23,536 nucleotides of DNA. It comes from an uncultured Oscillospiraceae bacterium (GTDB taxonomy: Bacteria; Bacillota; Clostridia; Oscillospirales; Ruminococcaceae). Both the position numbers and the translations under genes were made by a program. Positions 14,444 through 22,560 of the stretch are shown here, piece by piece; the first letter of the stretch is position 1; each line of letters begins with the position of its first letter. The stretch is from NCBI GenBank assembly GCA_934232845.1, contig CAKQGD010000027.1, positions 1-23,536 on the forward strand, written 5' to 3'. The notes beneath the pieces are model-generated. The model worked only from the letters and a program-made list of their open reading frames with translations, was not told the origin of the DNA and ran no database searches.

Positions 14444-15514
14444 ATGGAAATTCGAATTACCAAAAATACCGTGCCCGGTACGCTTCCGCCTTCCGACCGT
14501 CTTGGCTTCGGCACGGTGTTTACCGATCACATGTTTTTGATGGATTACGACCCCGAAAAGGGCTGGCACGATGCGCGCATTGTGCCGTTTGGTCCGATTT
14601 CGCTTTCTCCCGCGGCGAATGTATTTCATTATGCGGCCGAGGTGTTCGAGGGACTCAAGGCCTACCGCCGTGCGGACGGTACGGTGCAGCTGTTCCGTCC
14701 ATGGGAAAACATGAAGCGGCTCAACCGCTCCGCCGAGCGCATCGGTCTGTCGCAGGTGCCGGAGGAAATGTCTCTCGAGGCGGTCAAGGAACTGGTGCGC
14801 ATCGATCAAAGATGGACGCCTTCCGACCCCGGTACGTCACTCTACATCCGCCCGTTTTTGTTTGCGACGGATCCGAACCTTGGCCTGCACGGCGTGCATG
14901 AGGCGACGTTCGCGGTGATTTTATCTCCGGTCGGCAGCTATTATGCGGAAGGATTGTCTCCCGTCAAGATCATGCTTGAAACCGAGGACGTGCGCGCCGT
15001 GCGCGGCGGCACCGGTTACACCAAGTGCGGTGGCAACTACGCCGCGTCCAACCGCGCCGGTGACCGGGCGATGGAAAAGGGCTTTTCTCAGGTGCTGTGG
15101 CTCGACGGCGTCGAGCGCAAATACATCGAGGAGGTCGGCGCGATGAACGTGATGTTCAAGATGAACGGCGCCGTCGTAACGCCTGCGCTGACCGGTTCCA
15201 TTCTGCCGGGTATTACGAGGGATTCCTGTCTTGAAATTCTTCGAGGCTGGGGTGTGCCCGTGGAGGAGCGGCTGCTCAGCATGGACGAACTGGCCGACGC
15301 CTGCAAAAATGGCGCGCTCGAAGAGGCGTGGGGTACCGGTACGGCAGCCGTGATCTCTCCGATCGGCGAGCTCAACTATAAGGGCACTGCCTATACGGTC
15401 AATCATTTTGAAATCGGGCCGACCGCGCAGCGCCTGTATGATGAGCTGACCGGTATTCAGTGGGGTACCCGTGAGGATACGCGCGGCTGGACGTGTCCGA
15501 TTCCGGCTCTTTAA
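14444..15514 (+). CDS. ilvE: Branched-chain amino acid aminotransferase
   Basis: Fold-type IV PLP enzyme exchanging amino groups between Leu/Ile/Val and 2-oxoglutarate. It is 356 aa, the usual length of the BCAT II (eukaryote-like) subgroup. Seen: HYAAEVFEGLKAYR at 62-75, RPWENMKRLNRSAERI at 85-100, YIRPFLFATD at about 134-143, PLP Lys194 in GYTKCGGNYAAS, and EEVGAMNVMF at 229-238. The start at 14444 is chosen over 14423 because AGAAAGGAG lies 9 nt upstream and overlaps the earlier ATG. It follows the hydroxyacid dehydrogenase by 25 nt and ends the operon. The pairing makes a Leu to 2-ketoisocaproate to 2-hydroxyisocaproate route, or its reverse. Confidence 0.95.
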   Translation: MEIRITKNTVPGTLPPSDRLGFGTVFTDHMFLMDYDPEKGWHDARIVPFGPISLSPAANVFHYAAEVFEGLKAYRRADGTVQLFRPWENMKRLNRSAERIGLSQVPEEMSLEAVKELVRIDQRWTPSDPGTSLYIRPFLFATDPNLGLHGVHEATFAVILSPVGSYYAEGLSPVKIMLETEDVRAVRGGTGYTKCGGNYAASNRAGDRAMEKGFSQVLWLDGVERKYIEEVGAMNVMFKMNGAVVTPALTGSILPGITRDSCLEILRGWGVPVEERLLSMDELADACKNGALEEAWGTGTAAVISPIGELNYKGTAYTVNHFEIGPTAQRLYDELTGIQWGTREDTRGWTCPIPAL

Positions 15515-15606
15515 CAAGTGTTTTCAAGGGATTCGTCCCTAAAAAACCGATTCAAAGCGTTGCCGGCGTGATGCGCCAAGCCATGCTTTTGAATAAAAAG
15601 AATCCG

Positions 15607-15653
15607 GGTTTGTTCCCTCCCCCAAGGGGAACAAACCGGGTTCTTTTCTTTTT
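15607..15653 (+). terminator. Terminator of the permease-dehydrogenase-aminotransferase operon
   Basis: The 11-bp stem GGTTTGTTCCC (15607-15617) and GGGAACAAACC (15627-15637) is followed by GGG and a T-rich tail TTCTTTTCTTTTT. Confidence 0.85.
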
Positions 15654-15707
15654 GGAGAATTGTGCTTTTCAAAAGGAAAATCGTCATGGATAAAATTGCG
15701 GTTTCCA

Positions 15708-15736
15708 TTGTGCGGCCGCTGTTTTTATGATATGAT
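15708..15736 (+). promoter_or_regulatory. Promoter of the feoAB operon
   Basis: -35 TTGTGC (15708-15713) and an extended -10 TGATATGAT (TATGAT at 15731-15736) have a 17-nt spacer. No clear Fur-type 19-bp box is visible over it. Confidence 0.6.
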
Positions 15737-15783
15737 TGCTTCGTAAAAAGCGGTCGGATTTCGTCTGTAAGCAGGAAAAAAGA

Positions 15784-15839
15784 GCGGCATTTCGGCCGCG
15801 TTTCATCCGGCCGGTTTGGACGGCGGTTTTTCTCCGCCG
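15784..15839 (+). other. Structured 5' leader of feoAB
   Basis: The roughly 120-nt leader contains the hairpin GCGGC-ATTTCG-GCCGC (15784-15799), a CCGGCCGG palindrome (15807-15814) and CGGCGG-TTTTTCT-CCGCCG (15821-15839). The last is followed by an A-run and the AGAGGAGG ribosome site. None has a plus-strand T-tract, so they are not terminators for this direction. I recognise no known riboswitch. Confidence 0.4.
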
Positions 15840-15866
15840 CAAAAAAAGAGGAGGCTCTCTGATACC

Positions 15867-18221
15867 ATGACGCTTGATCAGCTTTCCCCCGGCAGAGACG
15901 CCGTGATTTCGGCTGTCCGCTGCGAGAAAACCGCTCTTAGAAAACATATTCTCGATATGGGACTGACCCCCGGCACGGAGGTCACCATGATCAAAGCCGC
16001 GCCGCTCGGAGACCCGCTTGAGCTGCGCACGCGCGGCTACGAGCTGACTTTGCGCAAGGCGGACGCTGCCATGATCGAACTGACGGATATCCACTCTGCG
16101 CACGGCGTCGCGGAAAGGCGGCAGAACCCGCCGATTCCGCATCCGCGCGTGGGTGAGACGATGCCGCGCTCCCAGCGTCCGCAGGAGGTGATCGCTCCCG
16201 GCGAGCCGCTGACCTTTGCGCTTGCCGGAAACCAAAACTGCGGCAAAACGACGCTGTTTAACCAGCTGACCGGTTCAAATCAGCACGTCGGTAATTTTCC
16301 CGGCGTCACCGTTGACCGCAAGGACGGTGTGATCCGCGGCCATGCGGAGGCGACCGTAACCGATCTGCCGGGTATCTATTCGCTGTCGCCCTATACGAGC
16401 GAAGAAGTTGTGACCCGCCGTTTTCTGCTGGAGGATAGGCCCAACGCGGTGATCAATATTTTAGATGCGACGAACGTCGAACGAAATCTTTATCTGACGA
16501 TTCAGCTCATTGAGCTCGGCCTTCCGATGGTGCTCGCCCTCAACATGATGGATGAGGTGCGCGAAAACGGCGGCACGATTGACGTGAACGCGCTGGAAAA
16601 TGAGCTCGGCGTTCCGGTTGTGCCGATCTCCGCTTCGCGCGGCGAGGGCATCCGAGAACTGATCGACCACGCCATGCAGGTGGCGCGCTGTGAAATGCGC
16701 CCCGCACGCATGGATTTCTGCGACGACGGCGGCGCGGACGGCGGTGCGGTGCATCGTTGCATCCATGCGGTGATTCATTTGATCGAAGATCATTGCGCAC
16801 GAAAAAAACTGCCCGTGCGTTTTGCCGCGACAAAGCTGATCGAGGGGGATTCCCTCGTGCTTGAACAGCTCGGACTTGATCAGAACGAGATTGAGACGCT
16901 TGGACATATCGTCGCCCAGATGGAGGAGGAAAGCGGCCTCGACCGTATGGCGGCGCTGGCGGATATGCGCTTTCGCTTTATCACAGAGCTTTGCTCCCGT
17001 ACGGTTGTGCATCCCGCAGAGAGTAAAGAGCGCGTCCGCAGCCGTGAGATCGACCGCGTTCTGACGGGAAAATATACGGCGATTCCGGCTTTTGTCGGCA
17101 TTATGGCGCTGGTGTTTTGGCTGACATTCGGTGTCGTCGGCGCGGCGCTCTCCTCGTGGATGGAAGGCGCGATCGGCGCGCTGACAGAGCTTTGCAGTGC
17201 CGGCCTTTCGGCGTACGGCATCAATCCGGTGGTACATTCGCTTGTGATCGACGGTGTCTTTGCCGGGGTGGGAAGCGTGCTGAGCTTTCTGCCGACGATC
17301 GTGGTACTGTTTTTCTTCCTGTCAATTTTAGAGGACAGCGGCTATATGGCGCGTGTTGCGTTCGTCATGGACAAGCTTCTGCGCCGTATCGGATTATCCG
17401 GCCGAAGCTTTGTGCCGATGCTCATCGGCTTCGGCTGCTCGGTGCCCGCAATTATGGCGACGCGCACGCTGCCGTCGGATCGCGACAGAAAAATGACCAT
17501 TCTGCTGACTCCGTTTATGAGCTGCAGCGCAAAGCTGCCGATTTATGCTCTGTTTACGGCGGCATTTTTTCCGAAAAACGGCGCGCTCGTGATGATCGGA
17601 CTGTATATCGGGGGGATGGCTGTGGGCATCCTGTATGCAGTGCTGCTGAAAAAGACGGCGTTTCAGGGCGAGCCGGTACCGTTTGTGATGGAACTGCCGA
17701 ATTACCGTTTTCCCAGTGCAAAGAATGTTGTGCAGCTCATTTGGGAAAAGGCGAAGGACTTCGTAACCCGCGCTTTTACCGTAATTTTTATTGCGGCGGT
17801 GATCATTTGGTTTCTGCAGACGTTTGACACGCGGCTCAATGTGGTCGCCGATTCGTCGCAGAGTCTGCTCGCGTTGCTGGGCGGGCTGATTGCGCCGCTG
17901 TTTGCACCGATGGGCCTCGGAGACTGGCGCATCTCGACGGCGCTGATTACGGGCTTTACCGCGAAAGAAAGCGTCGTCAGCACGCTGACCGTTCTGCTCG
18001 GCGGCTCGACAGATGCGCTTTCGACAATGTTTACGACACGCACGGCGCTTGTTTTTCTGGTGTTCTCCCTGATTTATACGCCCTGCGTTGCAGCAGTCGC
18101 CGCGGTGCGCCGTGAACTCGGCGCACGGTGGGCGGCCCTTGTTGTCGTTGGCCAGTGCTTGATCGCGTGGCTGCTCAGCTTCGCAGTCTGGCAGATCTGC
18201 GGTGCGATAGGCGTTTTTTGA
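15867..18221 (+). CDS. feoB: Ferrous iron transporter, FeoA-FeoB fusion
   Basis: G-protein-coupled inner-membrane Fe(II) importer, 784 aa. Residues 1-73 form a FeoA-type SH3-like domain (SPGRDAVISAV, HILDMGLTPGTEVTMIKAAPLGDPLELRTRG), normally a separate protein. A roughly 40-aa linker joins it to the FeoB GTPase: G1 GNQNCGKT at 121-128, G2 around GVTVD at 146-150, G3 DLPG at 166-169, then NMMD and SAS. About residues 400-784 form the membrane channel with gate-motif cysteines Cys524 (FGCSVPAIMATRT) and Cys553 (MSCSAKLPIY). I chose the ATG at 15867, where FeoA homology begins. The longer frame from 15816 would include leader hairpin sequence, and AGAGGAGG lies 12 nt upstream of 15867. The small Cys-rich protein follows 16 nt later. 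Confidence 0.96.
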   Translation: MTLDQLSPGRDAVISAVRCEKTALRKHILDMGLTPGTEVTMIKAAPLGDPLELRTRGYELTLRKADAAMIELTDIHSAHGVAERRQNPPIPHPRVGETMPRSQRPQEVIAPGEPLTFALAGNQNCGKTTLFNQLTGSNQHVGNFPGVTVDRKDGVIRGHAEATVTDLPGIYSLSPYTSEEVVTRRFLLEDRPNAVINILDATNVERNLYLTIQLIELGLPMVLALNMMDEVRENGGTIDVNALENELGVPVVPISASRGEGIRELIDHAMQVARCEMRPARMDFCDDGGADGGAVHRCIHAVIHLIEDHCARKKLPVRFAATKLIEGDSLVLEQLGLDQNEIETLGHIVAQMEEESGLDRMAALADMRFRFITELCSRTVVHPAESKERVRSREIDRVLTGKYTAIPAFVGIMALVFWLTFGVVGAALSSWMEGAIGALTELCSAGLSAYGINPVVHSLVIDGVFAGVGSVLSFLPTIVVLFFFLSILEDSGYMARVAFVMDKLLRRIGLSGRSFVPMLIGFGCSVPAIMATRTLPSDRDRKMTILLTPFMSCSAKLPIYALFTAAFFPKNGALVMIGLYIGGMAVGILYAVLLKKTAFQGEPVPFVMELPNYRFPSAKNVVQLIWEKAKDFVTRAFTVIFIAAVIIWFLQTFDTRLNVVADSSQSLLALLGGLIAPLFAPMGLGDWRISTALITGFTAKESVVSTLTVLLGGSTDALSTMFTTRTALVFLVFSLIYTPCVAAVAAVRRELGARWAALVVVGQCLIAWLLSFAVWQICGAIGVF

Positions 18222-18237
18222 AAAGGAGCATGTCAAG

Positions 18238-18381
18238 ATGAATCCCGCAACCGTTCTGGTTTTGCTGCTGCTTGCCGCGTGGGGCTTTTTTGCCGTTCGT
18301 TCGATTCTGCGGGGAAAGAGCGCCTGCGGCAAAGACTGCGCGCATTGTAAAAGAAACTGCCGCAGAAACGGCGGCTCGTGA
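18238..18381 (+). CDS. FeoB-associated Cys-rich membrane protein
   Basis: A 47-aa protein that begins 16 nt after feoB behind AAAAGGAG. One membrane helix (about residues 4-21) is followed by a basic, cysteine-rich tail with CGKDCAHCKRNC (four Cys). Small proteins with one helix and such a tail regularly follow feoB in clostridia, and the family bears that name. A role in handling incoming Fe(II) is presumed, not proven. Confidence 0.85.
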   Translation: MNPATVLVLLLLAAWGFFAVRSILRGKSACGKDCAHCKRNCRRNGGS

Positions 18382-18410
18382 CGGTTTCCCTTTTTGAAAG
18401 GAGCGTTTTT

Positions 18411-19286
18411 GTGAAAGGAATTATTCTCGCGGCGGGCCGGGGCACCCGTATGTATCCCATGACAAAACCCATCTGTAAGCCGCTTCTGCCGGTGTATGAC
18501 AAACCGATGATCAGCTATCCGCTGACGACGCTTCTGCGTGCGGGAATCCGCGAGATTCTTGTAATCGTGCCTCCCGGCGATCAGCCTCTGTTTGAGGGGC
18601 TGCTCGGCGACGGCAGCGCGTTCGGCGTAAAAATTTCCTATCTTGTGCAGAAGGTGCAGCGCGGTATCGCAGACGCTTTTCTGATCGGGGCGGATTTTAT
18701 CGGGAACGATTCGGTCTGTCTGATTCTCGGCGACAATATTTTTTACGGACCGGGCTTTGGAATCGATCTGAAGCGTGCGATGGCGCAGGAGCGCGGCGCG
18801 TCGATTTTCGGCTATTACGTCGAGGATCCGCGTCCGTTCGGCGTGGTGGAGTTTGACGACGCGGGCAGAGCCGTTTCCATTGAGGAAAAGCCTGCTGTGC
18901 CGAAGTCGCACTATATCGTGCCGGGTCTGTATTTTTATGATAACCGCGTGGTTTCCGTTGCGCGGACGATTACTCCCTCCGCACGCGGCGAATTGGAAAT
19001 TACAGCGGTGAACAACGCGTACCTCGCAAAAGGAGAATTGCGGGTGATCGCGCTGGGACGGTGGTTTCACTGGTATGACACAGGCAACGCCGAGAGTATG
19101 TTTAAGGCTGCCAGCGCGATCCGCGACATTCAGCACGAAAAGGGCGTTATGATCGGCTGCCCGGAGGAACAGGCCTACCGAAAAGGCTTCATCACGGCGA
19201 AAGAGCTGCGCCGCACGGGCGAGAGCCTTTCCATGACGAATTATGGGCAGTACCTGCTGCGTCTGGCGGGGGATGAAAAATGCTGA
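18411..19286 (+). CDS. rfbA: Glucose-1-phosphate thymidylyltransferase (RfbA-like)
   Basis: Nucleotidylyltransferase making an NDP-sugar, typically dTDP-glucose, the first step to dTDP-rhamnose. It is 291 aa, the usual RfbA length. Seen: GRGTRMYPMTKPICKPLLPVYDKPMI at 9-34 (nucleotide loop and phosphate-binding Lys), metal-binding Asp108 in LILGDNIFYG, VEDPRPFGVVEFD, the conserved IEEKP, and WYDTG toward the C-terminus. The start is a GTG at 18411 behind GAAAGGAG, giving the family N-terminus (V)KGIILAAG. The longer frame from 18378 overlaps the upstream stop and has no ribosome site. Partners rfbB, rfbC and rfbD are absent here. Instead it overlaps pgi by 7 nt (ATGCTGA), so hexose-phosphate supply and nucleotide-sugar synthesis are coupled. 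The exact sugar and base specificity are not certain. Confidence 0.9.
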   Translation: MKGIILAAGRGTRMYPMTKPICKPLLPVYDKPMISYPLTTLLRAGIREILVIVPPGDQPLFEGLLGDGSAFGVKISYLVQKVQRGIADAFLIGADFIGNDSVCLILGDNIFYGPGFGIDLKRAMAQERGASIFGYYVEDPRPFGVVEFDDAGRAVSIEEKPAVPKSHYIVPGLYFYDNRVVSVARTITPSARGELEITAVNNAYLAKGELRVIALGRWFHWYDTGNAESMFKAASAIRDIQHEKGVMIGCPEEQAYRKGFITAKELRRTGESLSMTNYGQYLLRLAGDEKC

Positions 19287-20509
19287 CGTTTGAAACGAAA
19301 TATTTACAGCAAAAAAAAGACGAGTTTATGTCGATTGCCGCTTCGCTGAACGAGGCGGGCAGGCAGCTCTTTTCCGGTGAAATGCCGATGACCGGCTGGA
19401 CGGATCTGCCCGTGACGAGGCCCGATGAGCTTACCCGCATCGAACGGGAAGCGCTGCGTCTGCGTTCTGTCGGTGACACGCTGGTGGTGATCGGAATCGG
19501 AGGCTCTTACGCGGGAACGTACGCCTGTGATAAGATGCTCTGCGCAGGCAATGCGCCGCTTCGCCTGCGCTACGCGGGCTGGAATCTTGACGCCGCGTAT
19601 CACCGGGCGCTCTTGGAGGAACTCGACGGCTGCTCTCCGGCGCTCTGTGTGATCTCCAAATCCGGTTCGACGATGGAAACGGCCATGGCGTTTGACCTTT
19701 TGCGCGATTATGTGGAAAAACGCTGCGGAGCGTCCGCGGCGCCCTCCCGCATTGTTGTGATCGCGGGAGAGGGAAAAAGCCCTCTGCGCACCTTTGCGGA
19801 GGAAAAGGGCTGTTCTTTGTTCACTCTGCCGGACGGCGTCGGCGGACGATACAGTGTCCTGTCCGCCGTGGGACTTCTGCCGCTGGCGGCGGCGGGCTGC
19901 GATGTGCGGGCGATGCTTGCGGGTGCGGCGGCGGTGCGCGCCGAACTGAAAAAACGCCCGCTGTCCGAAACGGACTGCGGCCGCTATGCCGCGATGCGGA
20001 ATCTTCTCTACCGGGAGGGCAAACGGCTCGAGGTGTTTACTCTGACGGAGGAGCGAATGCCCGTGCTCGGCCAGTGGCTGGCGCAGCTTTTCGGAGAGAG
20101 CGAGGGGAAAAACGGCCTCGGGTTGTTCCCGACAGCGGCGCACTACAGCACCGATCTGCACTCGCTCGGACAGTTTTTAGAGGACGGCAGCCGTGTGTTC
20201 TTTGAAACCATGCTGACGGTAAAACAGCATCGCGGGGATGACCTTACAGTACCGGGCAGGGCGCATACATATCACGAAAGCCTTGACGCCGTCGCCGAAG
20301 CCGTCTGGCGTGTGCGCAATGCGAAGCACACGCCGATCGGCAGATTTACGCTCGACATGCTGACGGCCGAAAGCGTCGGGGGAATGCTGTATTTCTTTGA
20401 AGCGGCCTGTGCTGCAAGCTGTTTGCTCATGGGGGTGAATCCGTTTGACCAACCGGGAGTGGAAGCATATAAAAAAGAACTGCGCGCACTTTTGACAGAA
20501 CCGGTATAA
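19280..20509 (+). CDS. pgi: Glucose-6-phosphate isomerase
   Basis: Interconverts glucose 6-phosphate and fructose 6-phosphate in glycolysis. Seen: GIGGSYAGTYA at 72-82, the sugar-phosphate loop ISKSGSTMETAMAF, GVGGRYSVLSAVGLLPLA, catalytic Glu in ESEGKNGLGLFPTAAHYSTDLHSLGQF, and the signature GVNPFDQPGVEAYKK near the C-terminus. It is 409 aa, about 40 shorter than typical clostridial or bacillar forms. The N-terminus is shorter, and the segment around the second catalytic His (usually AHTDGGVPN) reads AKHTPIG, so that loop is condensed. The gene overlaps rfbA. No clear terminator follows. Confidence 0.93.
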   Translation: MLTFETKYLQQKKDEFMSIAASLNEAGRQLFSGEMPMTGWTDLPVTRPDELTRIEREALRLRSVGDTLVVIGIGGSYAGTYACDKMLCAGNAPLRLRYAGWNLDAAYHRALLEELDGCSPALCVISKSGSTMETAMAFDLLRDYVEKRCGASAAPSRIVVIAGEGKSPLRTFAEEKGCSLFTLPDGVGGRYSVLSAVGLLPLAAAGCDVRAMLAGAAAVRAELKKRPLSETDCGRYAAMRNLLYREGKRLEVFTLTEERMPVLGQWLAQLFGESEGKNGLGLFPTAAHYSTDLHSLGQFLEDGSRVFFETMLTVKQHRGDDLTVPGRAHTYHESLDAVAEAVWRVRNAKHTPIGRFTLDMLTAESVGGMLYFFEAACAASCLLMGVNPFDQPGVEAYKKELRALLTEPV

Positions 20510-20532
20510 AATTTACGATTGTTGTCCGGCAC

Positions 20533-20561
20533 TTGTCTTTTGGCCCGCCGGATGATATCAT
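20533..20561 (+). promoter_or_regulatory. Promoter of the aminotransferase-HD gene pair
   Basis: -35 TTGTCT (20533-20538) and an extended -10 TGATATCAT (TATCAT at 20556-20561) have a 17-nt spacer. The start codon at 20646 has AAGGAG upstream. Confidence 0.6.
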
Positions 20562-20645
20562 AAAAATGGAATTTCTGCAAAGTTTCGCCTTTCGGCAGGA
20601 ATGCCCGCGGGATAAAATGCAAATACCGAATAAGGAGAAACAGCT

Positions 20646-21773
20646 ATGCATATTAAACCTTTTCTTGTAGAGGAATGGATGAACGAATACGAGGTCGGCG
20701 CGCGTTATAATATTGCCGAGACCTGTGTGGATTCCGTTTCGGTCGATGAGCTGTTTGAGCTGGTCGGTGAGGATAAAGACGCTTTTCTGCACGATTTCTG
20801 TGCCCGGCGTCTGACCTACGGGGATATTTTCGGCGCACCTGCTTTTAAAGACGGCATCTGCGGTTTGTACCGCGGCATTACGCCGGATCAGGTTGTGCCG
20901 ACCCACGGCGCTGCCGGCGCAAACCACCATGTGTTTTACTCTCTGGTGGAGCCGGGCGACCGTGTTGTCAGCATCATGCCTACATATCAGCAGCTTTACT
21001 CGATTCCGGAATCGTTCGGCGCGGACCTTCAGATTCTGCCCCTGACGAATGACAACGGCTTTCTGCCGGACCTTGCGGCTCTTAAAAAGCTTGCCGTTCC
21101 CGGCACAAAAATGATCTGCGTCAACAACCCGAACAATCCGACCGGCGCCCTGATGCCCCGCGAAACGCTTGAGGCAATTGTGGAGATTGCCCGTGAAGCG
21201 GGCGCGTACGTTCTCTGCGACGAGGTATACCGCTCTCTCACACAGGAGGAAACGTATCAGACCGCGATCGTTGAACTGTATGAGAAAGGCATCAGCGTCA
21301 GCAGCATGTCCAAGGTGTTTTCTCTGGCGGGGCTGCGTCTGGGTTGGATCGCGAGCCGTGCGCCGGAGGTGATCTCCGCCTGCCTGACGCACCGCGACTA
21401 CAACCTGATCAGCTGCGGTTTGTTCGACGAGGCACTTGCCGCTGTGGCGCTGCGCCATGCGGATGTGCTTCTGGCAAGAAACCGCGGTATCGTGCGCGAG
21501 AATCTTGCCGTTCTTGACGCATGGGTGCAAAGGGAGCCGCATATTCGCTATACGAAGCCGCAGGCCGGTACGACGGCGCTGCTGTATTACGATTTTGACA
21601 TTTCTTCTTATGAATTCTGCAAGCGGATGTACCGCGAAACAGGCGCGTTTGTCACGCCGGGCGACTGTTTTGAACAGCCGAAAAGCGTACGCATCGGCTA
21701 CGCCTGCGATAAGCAGGAGCTGATCGACGGATTAGCCGCGTTTTCGGATTTTTTACGGATGCTCGAGGCATAA
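20646..21773 (+). CDS. PLP-dependent aminotransferase, fold type I (class I/II)
   Basis: 375-aa PLP enzyme of the aspartate-aminotransferase fold. Seen: TYGDIFGAPAFKDGI followed by THGAAGANHHVFYSLVEPGDRV (cofactor phosphate region), NNPNNPTGALM, CDEVYRSL, PLP Lys223 in SMSKVFSLAGLRLGW, and a C-terminal IGYA (Arg preceding) where the substrate carboxylate Arg normally sits. The N-terminus (IKPFLVEEWMNEYEVGARYNIAETCVDSVSVDEL) resembles capreomycidine-synthase (VioD)-like aminotransferases more than standard AspC. The true substrate cannot be assigned. The HD-domain gene follows 44 nt later. Confidence 0.85.
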   Translation: MHIKPFLVEEWMNEYEVGARYNIAETCVDSVSVDELFELVGEDKDAFLHDFCARRLTYGDIFGAPAFKDGICGLYRGITPDQVVPTHGAAGANHHVFYSLVEPGDRVVSIMPTYQQLYSIPESFGADLQILPLTNDNGFLPDLAALKKLAVPGTKMICVNNPNNPTGALMPRETLEAIVEIAREAGAYVLCDEVYRSLTQEETYQTAIVELYEKGISVSSMSKVFSLAGLRLGWIASRAPEVISACLTHRDYNLISCGLFDEALAAVALRHADVLLARNRGIVRENLAVLDAWVQREPHIRYTKPQAGTTALLYYDFDISSYEFCKRMYRETGAFVTPGDCFEQPKSVRIGYACDKQELIDGLAAFSDFLRMLEA

Positions 21774-21817
21774 ACTTCGACGAAACAGGGAAAACAGAGA
21801 GGAGATCATACGGCAAA

Positions 21818-22390
21818 ATGGCACAGCTTACGATGAAACGCGCAGAGGAAATTCTCGCGAAACATGTGACGCAGGCGCACCTGTTTACCCACGCGGCCGC
21901 GGTCAGCGCGGCGATGGGCGCAATGGCGGAACGCTTTGGAGAGGATAAAGCGCATTGGGAGGCAATCGGTTATCTGCACGATGTGGATTTTGAACAATAT
22001 CCCGACGAGCACTGCCGCCATGTGCGCGAACTGCTGGAGCCGGAGAAAGTCGACGAAGCGGATATCCGGGCGATCATTTCGCATGGATGGGGGCTTTGCA
22101 CCGATGAGGCAAAACCGGAGACCAACATGGAAAAGAGCCTTTTCACCGTGGACGAGCTGACCGGCATTGTGATGACAACGGCGCTGATGCGTCCTGCGGG
22201 CATCTCGGATATGGAGGTCAAAAGCGTCAAGAAAAAATTCAAGGATAAGAAATTTGCCGCAAAATGCAGCCGTGAGGTCATCACGCAGGGCTGTGAAATG
22301 CTCGGGCTTTCTCTCGACGAGGTGATGGAAAGCACCGTGGAAGGAATGCGGAGCCATATGAATGAATTGGGCATCGGCCCCAAGGAGTAA
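21818..22390 (+). CDS. HD-domain phosphohydrolase-like protein
   Basis: 190-aa soluble protein with an HD-type metal site: His25 (LFTHAAAVS), the His54-Asp55 pair (AIGYLHDVDF), and a later His in AIISHGW at about residue 89. HD proteins hydrolyse phosphoester or phosphoanhydride bonds in nucleotides and related compounds, but this one's substrate is unknown. GAGAGGAG lies 13 nt before the ATG, somewhat far; an internal Met at residue 6 (21833) is further still, so 21818 is kept. It is likely co-transcribed with the aminotransferase and ends in a weak terminator. Confidence 0.8.
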   Translation: MAQLTMKRAEEILAKHVTQAHLFTHAAAVSAAMGAMAERFGEDKAHWEAIGYLHDVDFEQYPDEHCRHVRELLEPEKVDEADIRAIISHGWGLCTDEAKPETNMEKSLFTVDELTGIVMTTALMRPAGISDMEVKSVKKKFKDKKFAAKCSREVITQGCEMLGLSLDEVMESTVEGMRSHMNELGIGPKE

Positions 22391-22426
22391 AACGCGAGAG
22401 CTCGGAAAATTTTGAAATTCTCAGTG

Positions 22427-22453
22427 CAGAAAAAGAATTTTTTCTGTTTTTTT
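22427..22453 (+). terminator. AT-rich terminator after the HD-domain gene
   Basis: The 8-bp stem CAGAAAAA (22427-22434) and TTTTTCTG (22439-22446) has a 4-nt loop and is followed by a run of seven T. The stem is A/T-rich and so weak, but the T-run is good. Confidence 0.55.
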
Positions 22454-22473
22454 GCGCAAATTTTCAAAACGGC

Positions 22474-22502
22474 TTGACAGCAAAGAACAGATAAGGTATA
22501 CT
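22474..22502 (+). promoter_or_regulatory. Promoter of the rubredoxin-FTR-thioredoxin-flavodiiron operon
   Basis: Perfect -35 TTGACA (22474-22479) and -10 TATACT (22497-22502) with a 17-nt spacer. This predicts strong expression. Confidence 0.8.
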
Positions 22503-22560
22503 AAATCACACCTAATATGTATGAAATAATTCTCTGCGCGAATGAAAGGAGCGTCATCCC

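Noticed and set aside
15521..15606. Small hairpin AGGGA-TTCG-TCCCT after the aminotransferase
   Set aside because: It has only five base pairs and is followed by A-rich sequence, so it is not a terminator. The real one is at 15607-15653.
15816..15866. 17-residue N-terminal extension of FeoAB
   Set aside because: It encodes part of the leader hairpin and carries no FeoA homology. The ribosome site AGAGGAGG lies downstream of its start.
20525..20551. CCGGC/GCCGG inverted repeat over the aminotransferase promoter
   Set aside because: It has only 5 bp with a 17-nt spacer in GC-rich sequence, which is expected by chance, so it is not called an operator.
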